Translations under genes and position numbers: made by a program | Notes under the pieces: model-generated | What the model saw: the letters and a program-made list of their open reading frames with translations, nothing else | The model's database searches: none | Told to the model about the DNA's origin: nothing | Shown here: piece after piece, positions 56,302-64,000 of the stretch | Position numbering within the stretch: the first letter of the stretch is position 1 | Layout: each line of letters begins with the position of its first letter | Source: Bryoerythrophyllum caledonicum | Lineage: Eukaryota; Streptophyta; Bryopsida; Pottiales; Pottiaceae | Length of the DNA: 64,000 bases | Direction: 5' to 3' | Assembly: GCA_963971425.1 (NCBI GenBank) | Contig: OZ020524.1 | Span: forward strand, 21,691,022-21,755,021

Positions 56302-56517
56302 GCAGGGTTGTCATATTGGACGGACGTCCGGTACGCCTGTCCGTCCGATTCGCCCGTTCGGTAGAGCTCTCGCCCGTCCGGGTAAGTCAACTGAGGGTTG
56401 ACTTACCCACTAGGTAAAAAACAGGTGACGTGGCAGCCATGTTGGCACCACATAGCTGCCACGTAGGAGAGGGTCATGTTTGAGTAGGATCGGGGACTAA
56501 TGGCAAGAGGGAGGTGG

Positions 56518-56602
56518 GGCGGAGACGTCCCCGCCCCTGCCCATAAAGGGGCGGGGACGTCTCCGCCTCTACTAGTGCAGGGGCGGGGACATCTCCGCCC
56601 CT
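56518..56602. promoter_or_regulatory. GACGTC palindrome cluster upstream of the methyltransferase-like gene
   Basis: Three copies of GGGGCGGAGACGTCCCCGCC occur in alternating orientation; the third has GACATC. The centre GACGTC is the core of bZIP-type (C-box/CRE-like) sites. The same motif precedes the other cassette genes. Confidence 0.6.
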
Positions 56603-56635
56603 TCATGAGTTAGTTAATAGTGTTTAACTATTGAC

Positions 56636-56775
56636 ACTATGTTGGTAAACTAAAATTTATGTTTACTGTAGTATACACTAAATGTGAACCCATACACCAA
56701 TTGCAAATGAGGCACTTAGTGTAGTGACATAACCGGACACTAAATGCCATTTACTACACTATGTATCATTTTTTG
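56636..56775. repeat. CACTA-type end fragment
   Basis: ACACTAAATGTGAACCCATAC, TTAGTGTAGTG and ACACTAAATGCCATTTACTA resemble the subterminal and terminal sequence of the element at 12971-14222. Only about 140 bp are recognisable. Confidence 0.6.
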
Positions 56776-57014
56776 TAGAAATAATAAATTTATTTCTTTC
56801 ACTTGTGCACATTTAGTGTATCAATAGTGTATCAATTGTTATTTGTGCTTGAACAAATGCAAATCTCGGATTTAGAATTTAAGATTAGGACGTATCCAAT
56901 TTTGATTAAAATATAACGTATGGCAATTGCCAATTACACATATTCTTCTACGAAGATGCCGTATTGCCTATTTAACCACCACATGCGAAACTAATGCAGC
57001 TAATTAACAAAAAA

Positions 57015-58595
57015 CTATTGTCCGTAACAACATAGAGGCATAGTCGAGTTGTGGGGGGGTTTCATTAATGTGTCTGAAACATCTAGTACAGAAGACCGTT
57101 CTTCGAGCAGTTGTTTTTGCAACACTGTAAGTTTTAGCTTCAAGTTTACATATTGCTCCGTGTTTTTGCTGGTGAAATACGAAGTGTCCCAATCTTCTTT
57201 CCAATTTTTTTCACAAATCCAACCCACCGCAAATGCATCTGCTGCCTTGGAGTAGAGGTGTGACCGTTGCATGACTTCAAGCGAGTTGGTGGAGTCCTGC
57301 GGCCCAAAATTATAGAACAGTTCTGGTGCCACAAACCGTCGCCGCTCTCTCTCTTGTTGAAGCTCCTCCTTGAATTGAAAACCATACCTTGATGGCTCAT
57401 TCTCCACAACCCGACTAGAAAGCCCCCAATCGCAAATTCCGATGTACACCGTATCGGGTTTCCACTCATCAAAGTGGAGCAAAACATTCGATGGAGAGAT
57501 GTCATTGTGTATATAATTTGTGTCGTGGCATTTTCCCACAATGACAAGCAATGATAGCGCGAGGTTCACTCGATTTTGGCGGTAAGTTTTTACCCACCGA
57601 AGCTCTTGGATTGACAACCCGGTATTCGGATGCATCTCAATCCGTTCAAATGGCAATGCTTCGTCCACTTTCGAGTCAAACTTGGACCAAAAAGAAGCCA
57701 GATATCCCCCATTCCACCAGAGCGTGTACCCTTCCATAGTTTTCGGGTGGATGTAAGCAAGTCTAATGATCCCTGGATGTACTACTGGACACCCTCCAGC
57801 CTCGTTGATGATGTTTCGGCGCTTCTCCCTCTCGTTGATGTTGGTCAGAGTCTTTCCGGCGAAGTAAATCCAACTTGGAATGTTTTCCAATTTGGTTATC
57901 ATCACCTTCCGTACAGCCCCATAGCCACCCACCGCGCTCTGCCCTGGCATTGGAATCACTTTAGCGCAACTTTCAAGCCACTGGAAAGTTCCACCAACGC
58001 AGTGAGCCAAAATTTGTTCCTCAATAGTCGCTTTCCAAGGAGCTAGTTTCTTCTTACGGGAAGAAGAGTACTGTTGAACGAAGCCCTGGATCATCCTCAT
58101 CTTCGCCACTAGTGCGCGCTCCTCCAGGTTCCAGGTGCTCTCATCCTCCTTCTTCCCTGTGACGTAACACTAGTTCGCAACGATATTGGTGGTCAGTGCG
58201 GTCACTTGTGTGTCCAACCACTCCGAATGCAACCAATAATCTGAGAAATTTAATAATTTCTCAGATTTATCAAGGTTTGACATTAATTCGTGTCGCATGT
58301 CAACCGTCAACTTGTGGTATCCCTCTTCGTTGTGCGCCAAATAGCTCCTCGTCAACGCCCCTGTCGTCCGACGCTTGTAAAACTCGACGGCAATCCCTCT
58401 ACATTCAACCATGTATTCGTGCGGGGGCATATCCGGATTTGGTGACTTCTTCCGCCTCTTCCCGCTCGATGACGACGGATTCAATGATCCCGAAGTCAAC
58501 TCCGTGTTGGTGGACGGAAGAACCGTCTCATCAACATCATCCAAGTCCATAAATACTGGGCGCTTCTCCATCGACCTACTTCCTTCTCCTGCCAT
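57015..58595 (-). pseudogene. Protein kinase gene with all catalytic motifs, one in-frame TAG
   Basis: One frame of 527 codons starts MAGEGSRSMEKRPVF and ends PLCCYGQ. The first 200 residues are family-specific and unrecognised, with a basic GKRRKKSP patch near residue 45. The kinase domain follows, with Gly-loop VGGYGAVRKV (about 222), a lysine in YFAGKTL (248), a likely partner Glu in NEAGG (265), catalytic loop YIHNDISPSNVLL (Asp 365), metal-binding DWG in place of DFG (389), APE (423-425) and YSKAADAFAVGW matching the subdomain IX Asp. All residues needed for phosphotransfer are therefore present. HND and DWG are uncommon variants. A single TAG at about residue 142, before the kinase domain, breaks the frame; the domain itself is intact. 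Transcription would start from a TATA box at 58785-58792. It diverges from the RING gene across about 500 bp. Confidence 0.8.
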
Positions 58596-58784
58596 ATGTG
58601 ATTGTCAACTCCCTACCGTGGTCGAAATTCCAAGTTGATGGTTTTAAAAAAAACCGCAAAGAGTCTGGGTACAATAAATGGGCCAAGCCCGATCACCCAC
58701 CAAACTCACTTTCAGGCCGCAAAGCGAATTGACACGTGAGGCCTAGGGAGTGGTCTTGGCAGAGAATAAGGACAAAATGTCCCC

Positions 58785-58792
58785 TATTTATA
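58785..58792 (-). promoter_or_regulatory. TATA box of the kinase gene
   Basis: On the minus strand, CCATATAAATAGG lies about 190 bp upstream of the ATG. It is a good match to a plant TATA box and lies between the GACGTC cluster and the start, as expected for a core promoter. Confidence 0.65.
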
Positions 58793-58811
58793 TGGTGTAG
58801 GGTTCCTTTTG

Positions 58812-58920
58812 CGAAGACGTCCCCGCCCTACCTGGGCAGGGCGCGGACGTCTCCGCCCCTGCCCGGTAAGGGGCGGAGACGTCCCCGCCCATGCCGTGGA
58901 GACGTCCCCGCCCCTGCCCG
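58812..58920. promoter_or_regulatory. Shared GACGTC palindrome cluster between kinase and RING genes
   Basis: Four GACGTC centres in GGGGCGGAGACGTCCCCGCCC-type palindromes lie between the two outward-facing TATA boxes (58785-58792 minus, 58951-58960 plus). This arrangement suggests one bidirectional promoter driving both genes. The same motif occurs at 56518-56602 and 62571-62617. Confidence 0.65.
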
Positions 58921-58950
58921 GGGACCCTAGACCAGTGCTTCGTCTATCGG

Positions 58951-58960
58951 CTATATAATA
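58951..58960 (+). promoter_or_regulatory. TATA box of the RING gene
   Basis: CTATATAATA lies about 135 bp upstream of the ATG at 59092, downstream of the GACGTC cluster. Confidence 0.65.
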
Positions 58961-59091
58961 TCGTACACACCCCTAATTGTCCCCGCCTCACATACTCCCT
59001 CTTCATCCACCTCTTAATTGAGTTGGTTGTGGGCGTAGTGTCAGGACTTCATCCATTCGCATCACATATATTATTCAGATTTTTCCCAGCC

Positions 59092-61377
59092 ATGGCCACG
59101 CCGGTAAAAATGAATAAAGAAGAACGAGACAAGAGTCGACTATGATCGGGAAACAAGCAGCGGAAGAGGTTGCATGTGCTTCGGAATCCTGTTAAATTGG
59201 CTTTTAAAGGTTGGGAAGAAGTTCCAGAGCCATGGAGTTTCGAGGATTGCGCAAACTTCATCGAGTGGTGCCATATCGACAAGGCTTTTCCGGAGGAGCG
59301 ACACAATTATCACCGACGCTTTCACAAGGCAAATTTATGGAAGTGCACCGACGAGGCGTTCAAAAATCGGTGCATTGAAGTATACTAGGTCTTGTACGAC
59401 ATCCCTTATATCAAACGCAACGAAGTAAATCTCTTCCTTGCGCGAGGTGTCCATGCGGAGGTAAAGTTGGGCAAGAGGGTGGATTGGTCCACCTTGAAAG
59501 CCATAGGAGATAGCATAAAAGTTCCTTCTCCGGCGAATGGATTGATTCCAATGGAGACACGGAGGTATCCAGAAGGCGGATTGGGCAAATCGATGGCGAA
59601 GACTGAACCGGTCGACACGTACGAGACCGATCCCTCAAACACGGATACAGACTCTGACGGATCCCACGTTCCAATCACAAGGAGCCAAAGGACACAAGCG
59701 CGCACCAAACGAAGGAGGGCGGAACAAACGGTTAACGTAGTCGTTAACAATACTGTTAATGAAGTTGGGGCTCAGGTACAATCCCCCGCGGTTGTTGATG
59801 GAACGTTAGAAGCCTCTACTGGTGCTATTTTTGCCAACACTATCCAAACCTTGCTGAACCAATTGGAAGGGAAGACAACAGAACTATTGTCATTGCGCGA
59901 TGAGGTTCGCAAGTTGAGAGTTGATGTCAATGATAAAAACATTGTTATTGACCAGCAACGACGTGATATGGAGAAGCTCCGACTTGCCCTTCAAACTAGT
60001 ACAATGACCACAGAAGATCGGAATCCACGACGGGAGGAAGAAGTGCTTGTACACGTGTCAACCCAAGACGATTCATTGTTGTTTGATGAGGCCCTTACCA
60101 ACGCAGACAAAGCTATGGTCAACAAAGAAAAGGGTGTGGGGGGTGACGGCGGCAAAGAGCTCGCTAAAGCGCTTGAAGAGAATTCAAGACTACAAAGTCG
60201 CTTGGATGTGTTGGTAGAACATTACTATCAATGGAAGTTGGCATGCGTATTCACGGTCGATCGGTCCCGACAATTGGTGGCAGAATTCCAAAAAATCGAC
60301 AACAACTATACCGAAAACAACCAGGAGAGGGTGTTTGGTTTAACATCGTGGGCCCTCGTAGATGATCTTTTCAAGATGGATGAAATGGCGATGGTGAAAA
60401 CCGCTGGTGGGCAAACAACCATCGATTGGTCCCGTTACAAATGGGATTTCAAAAAGGAGGTTTCATCTACCCTCGATCATCGGGGCAAACCCATGTTATT
60501 GTGGCCACAACCTTCGAGCTTCGTATCCGACGGTACGACTTGCTCAATTTGTCTAAACCCATTTGGTCCAGAAGGTGGGATGCATCTAGGCACTTGTGAG
60601 CACTTGTACCATCCATTTTGTTTGATTAGCTTGATGGTTGTACGCCGGCGGTGCTCATTGTGCAAGGCCCCTTTTCACGAGCGATTGTACGAACTTTTTG
60701 GATTAGTTCCATACATGCCCCCGCATTGAGAGTTCAATGTGACAAACGCTCATGATCAATCACATATGTGGGGAAAAGATTTGGTGTGGAGCTGGAAACT
60801 GAAGATGCACTCGTTGGATAAGATGCACCTCTCAAACGAGTGGGGTTGGGAAAGGGACCCGGAGCAGATTGTCCGAGTGTGCAAGAATTTGATCCCGTTA
60901 AAGGACAAATACGGTCAAGGAAAACAAAATTTCTTCTACCAATGCTTTAATGGCCATTGGGACGAGAACGGGGAGCAATTTCGTTTCGGACCTCATCCAC
61001 GGCAATGGTTGTGGGCCGTTGACGGAGTTCGCATCACAGACGACAACGGGGATCGCATTTCTCACGACGTAGACGAACCAGACCCGCAAGAACTAAGACA
61101 ATTATCGGAATCAGAGTGGAAAGAAATTTTCCGAAATGACGGAATCGACTTCTTGCTCGATGTGCACAGTCCAGGGACACGGGAAGCGCTCGACCAACTC
61201 ATGCAATCCCAAATCCTAAGGGCCGTGTTGGATGAAGATGGACCAGCGAGGAGAACACGATCGGCGTCTCGTAGACTTGTATTGGGCTCAGATGAAGACC
61301 TCCCTATGCACGTAGGGGCACACGACAACAAGGCAGGGGCGAGTGGCACTACTAATAGCCCGATGAATATTGACTAG
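59092..61377 (+). pseudogene. RING-H2 protein gene with conserved N-terminal HVLRNP domain, three in-frame stops
   Basis: One frame of 762 codons starts in a strong context (AGCCATGGCC) and ends NSPMNID. An N-terminal domain (about 22-130) has RKRLHVLRNP, PWSFEDCANFIEWCHIDKAF and NYHRRFHKANLWK. A basic patch TRSQRTQARTKRRRA lies near 200 and a coiled coil near 258-300 (LRDEVRKLRVDVNDKNIVID). The RING-H2 finger is at about 484-525 (60541-60666), spaced C-x2-C-x14-C-x-H-x2-H-x2-C-x10-C-x2-C with all eight zinc ligands. A C-terminal domain has GPHPRQWLWAVDGVRI and a basic-acidic tail. RING-H2 proteins usually act as E3 ubiquitin ligases. Three stops (two TGA, one TAG) interrupt the frame, two near the N-terminus and one just after the RING. 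Each is of a type produced by one C-to-T change. The frame is otherwise intact, so decay is recent. The substrate is unknown. Confidence 0.8.
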
Positions 61378-62465
61378 GTGTATTTTTTATTTTTGCGGTG
61401 CCAAGAGACAATTTTCTTACAATGCTTCATCTTTTAGCGTTTAATGTATTTTCCCATTTTCGTATTACATTATGGATACTAAAAAAAAATATGAATAGTA
61501 CTGTCTACATTCTACTTGATAATAGTGGTGTTAATCTGTGTGATTATGGATGTGCTTAAGCTTCATAAGGATTTGTGCGTTTGTATTAAAAAAAATGGTG
61601 TGGACCAAGTTTTAAACCTCCAAACATTTTTAATCCCTAAAGGACCAAGGCATTTTTGCACCAAAAACACTTCAAAACTGCGAGGCTATAGTATAATGCC
61701 TAAGAATGGAGACAAAACCTTTTTATTTCTACATCTAACCGTAGGATCACAATAAATACTTCTTTGTTAATGTCCCCACAAAATTTCATAAATTTTAACC
61801 ACACGGATTGAAAGGCTTGCATAGCTCCCATGCTATTCACTGCTTGGTATCAAATTTTTGCACTAGATAAGGCCTAAATCCATTACTAATGGTAGTTTAG
61901 GATGATGTTAGTTCCTTATACACCAATTGTTAGAGGTAGAAAAAGGGTGTACCTTATTCAAGTCAACTATGCTAGTAGTGGAAGCTAAAAAATGGGCAAG
62001 TAACGTTTTAGTTTTTAGATACTTGATATGTTTTAGATTGATGTATATTTATGGTCAATATGAAGGTCTACACCACATATTGTTGTGGAAAATCAAAAGT
62101 ATAAAAAGTTAAAATCTCTAAGTTTTATGTGGTAAGACGTTTTTGTTTTTGGTACCTTGCCCGTTATATCTTTGGCAATATGTGAAAATCTTTGACTTGA
62201 GTTGAAGCGTTATTTTCCACTAAAGACAAGGATTTTTTTTTTAATTTGGAAGGAAATAATTTTCTACACTCTTATGTTTGCTCCAAAACTAATAGAGAGC
62301 TAATAAAGGTGTTCCTTATTAGAGAGCATGCTGTCAAAGTACAAGAGTTGTACTTTCCATTTTGCCTTCCTCCCTAGAACTAGGGAGAGACATAATCTGC
62401 ATGTTATTTTAAGTGCATTAGGATCTTGTCGGAACCAAAAATAAATCACCCCATATTTAATTGTG
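61378..62465. other. No supported gene
   Basis: AT-rich DNA. A segment near 61815-61850 (GGCTTGCATAGCTCCCATGC and following) matches the 164-bp tandem repeat at 62971-63509, so this flank is probably the source or a relative of that repeat. Confidence 0.5.
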
Positions 62466-62570
62466 CACCCGCCTCATGGAGATGAGGAGTGCCTCGGCCA
62501 AGCAAGAGTGGCCTCAAACGCCTCCTTGGAAAGTTTTGTGGGGACGAACCCCCCCCCCCAATTTACAAGA

Positions 62571-62617
62571 AGACGTCCCCGCCCTGCCCTGGTGGGGCGG
62601 AGACGTCTCCGCCCCCA
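62571..62617. promoter_or_regulatory. GACGTC palindrome pair upstream of the truncated HVLRNP gene
   Basis: Two GACGTC centres in GGGGCGGAGACGTCTCCGCCC-type sequence lie about 150-190 bp before the ATG at 62766. The stretch between motif and start also resembles the same part of the RING gene (CTCGCATACTCC, CTTCATTGAG, GTGGGCGTTGTG). Confidence 0.6.
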
Positions 62618-62765
62618 CCGGATTACTATTTTAATGGAGGGGGACCTCATTTGTCCCCACCTCGCATACTCCTATCCACCATCTCTTCATTGAGCTGGAT
62701 GTGGGCGTTGTGCGAGGTCTCATTCATCCATCTACGCCAGAATTTTGCATTCACACGTGCACACC

Positions 62766-62957
62766 ATGTCTTCATCCGGACAATTGGCCAAGGAGGAGCG
62801 TGACAAGACCCGTGCAAGAGCGGGGAACGCCCATCGGAAGCGGTTGCACGTTCTTCGAAATCCCGAGAAGTTGGCTTTTCGAGGTTGGGAGGACGTAGTG
62901 GAGCCATGGAGTTTTGATGATTGCGCGAATTACATCGAGTGGTGCCACATCGACTAG
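62766..62957 (+). pseudogene. Truncated second copy of the HVLRNP-domain gene
   Basis: The frame starts MSSSGQLAKEERDKTRAR and then follows the RING gene's N-terminal domain closely: HRKRLHVLRNPEKLAFRGWE, EPWSFDDCANYIEWCHID. It stops at 62957, exactly where the 164-bp tandem repeat begins. About 60 of the expected 760 residues remain. The start region up to the break has no stop, unlike the neighbour. Either the rest was lost when the repeat formed, or the repeat inserted and the remainder lies elsewhere. It shares the GACGTC promoter motif. Confidence 0.75.
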
Positions 62958-62970
62958 AGGCTTATACATT

Positions 62971-63509
62971 CTACTAGAGGCTTATACTACCCGTTATGGA
63001 TGGGGACTTGCATAGCTCCCATGCTATCCACTACTTGGTTTATTTTTTTGCTTTCATGGTATGTGGTACATTCCTAATCTTTTGTGGGGCAATTGTGTTT
63101 AAATTATATATTTAGAGAACTTGCACATTACATTCTACTAGAGGCTTATACTACCCGTTATGGATGGGGACTTGCATAGCTCCCATGCTATCCACTACTT
63201 GGTTTATTTTTTTGCTTTCATGGTATGTGGTACATTCCTAATCTTTTGTGGGGCAATTGTGTTTAAATTATATATTTAGAGAACTTGCACATTACATTCT
63301 ACTAGAGGCTTATACTACTCGTTATGGATGGGGACTTGCATAGCTCCCATGCTATCCACTACTTGATTTATTTTTTTGCTTTCATGGTATGTGGTACATT
63401 CCTAATCTTTGGTGGGGCAATTGTGTTTAAATTATTTATTTAGAGAACTTGCACATTACATTCTACTAGAGGCTTATACTACCCGTTATGGATGGAGACT
63501 TGCATAGCT
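62971..63509. repeat. 164-bp tandem repeat, 3 full units plus part
   Basis: CTACTAGAGGCTTATACTAC starts units at 62971, 63135, 63299 and 63463, an exact 164-bp step. Units differ by only a few bases. The fourth is cut at 63509 where repeat F3 begins. Confidence 0.95.
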
Positions 63510-64000
63510 TGTGAGCCCCAAAACCGGCTCACGATGTCATTTGGGCATTAAGATTAACTAGTTAACATTAGGAAGTGGTAGTTAGGGTGAGAAGGTTAGA
63601 CTAAACCACCTATTGTGGTTAAAAGGCTCGAAAAGGCCTTTTACTTGCCATTTCCTAATTTAGAAGAGGTCATCATCTCCAATTGGAGATCTAATTTTGT
63701 TAAAAACCTAAAAATTAAAAGAAAAAAAAAACTTAGAAGACGAAAAGAATTCTTGCAAAAAGGGAGACACCTTAAACCACATGTGTTTTTAACACAATGG
63801 GATGAAGCCTTGGAAAAAACACACTAAAAAACCAAAGAGGTAAGTAAACAAATAAGTAATTAAATAAACAAAAAAAAAATAAACAAAACTCGGAGTGCAA
63901 CCATGATGTGGCCACTCTTGTAGTTAATCTTTTAAAAACCATGCACGAAGTAGTGGCACATGGCCTTGGAAGAAATTAGAAAAGTTAGATGGTGACGAGG
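63510..64000 (+). mobile_element. Repeat F3, LTR-type end, runs off the window (fossil)
   Basis: It begins TGTGAGCCCCAAAACCGGCTC, the plus-strand form of the ends of F1 and F2, and interrupts the fourth 164-bp unit. The likely target word before it is TAGCT. The sequence after it (AAAAGGCTCGAAAAGGCCTTT, then an AAGACGAAAAGAA block) matches the inverse of F1. The rest lies beyond the window. Confidence 0.55.

Noticed and set aside
54535-61377. Reassignment of UAG to glutamine
   Set aside because: Several genes in the same region end normally in TAG (kinase, RING C-terminus, E-family ORF), and TGA stops interrupt the RING frame too. Methylation-type decay explains the pattern better.
62463-62803. 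Proline-rich plus-strand frames before the truncated HVLRNP gene
   Set aside because: They arise from the GC-rich GACGTC palindromes and the C-run near 62550, with no domain.

Overview
The window looks like nuclear DNA from a large, repeat-rich green-plant-lineage (streptophyte) genome. The basis is the mix of families: TG...CA long-terminal-repeat units with 5-bp target duplications, Ty1/copia and Ty3/gypsy relics, a MULE with 9-bp duplications, a CACTA-type element, a tRNA-derived SINE-like unit, and short GT-AG introns in AT-rich surroundings. A charophycean alga or early-diverging land plant is possible, but nothing here fixes the species. No bacterial-style operon, rRNA operon or CRISPR array is present.

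Layout. 1-2741 is the right part of an old copy (E1) of the dominant repeat, here called family E, followed by about 670 bp of basic, coding-looking sequence. 3.4-7.1 kb holds low-information DNA, a tRNA-like SINE and a repeat end (F1). 7063-10608 is another old E copy (E5). 11.2-14.2 kb has a copia-associated repeat (A) and a CACTA-type element. 17302-21209 is a young, whole-looking E unit (E2) with a 686-codon ORF. 22.8-26.2 kb has repeat B, a copia relic and a broken FCP1/HAD-phosphatase-like gene. 28.1-33.1 kb holds three minisatellites, repeat end F2 and a gypsy relic. 35684-47387 is one older E unit (E3) split by two insertions: a 3.9-kb MULE (35780-39680) and a young E copy (E4, 40440-44345) nearly identical to E2. 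48.1-52.1 kb is a second MULE-related gene region (SWIM zinc finger, possible F-box-like segment, acidic N-terminal exon) that contains an array of about 17 short hairpins.

54.5-63.0 kb is the gene-rich end. A spliced adenine-methyltransferase-like gene and a protein-kinase gene lie on the minus strand. A RING-H2 gene and a truncated relative of its N-terminal domain lie on the plus strand. All four starts are preceded, within about 150-320 bp, by copies of the same GC-rich palindromic motif centred on GACGTC. The kinase and RING genes diverge from one shared promoter region with a TATA box on each side. This suggests a co-regulated cassette. Each of the three longer genes keeps one long frame but carries a few in-frame stops, mostly TAG, as expected from C-to-T decay of methylated CAG and CGA codons. 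I found no published system that I recognise as matching this set.

The two strongest leads are the GACGTC-linked kinase/RING/methyltransferase cassette and the family-E units. The latter behave structurally like solo LTRs yet carry their own promoter-like region and a conserved long ORF. The hairpin array at 50.25-51.10 kb is the most unusual bare-sequence structure.
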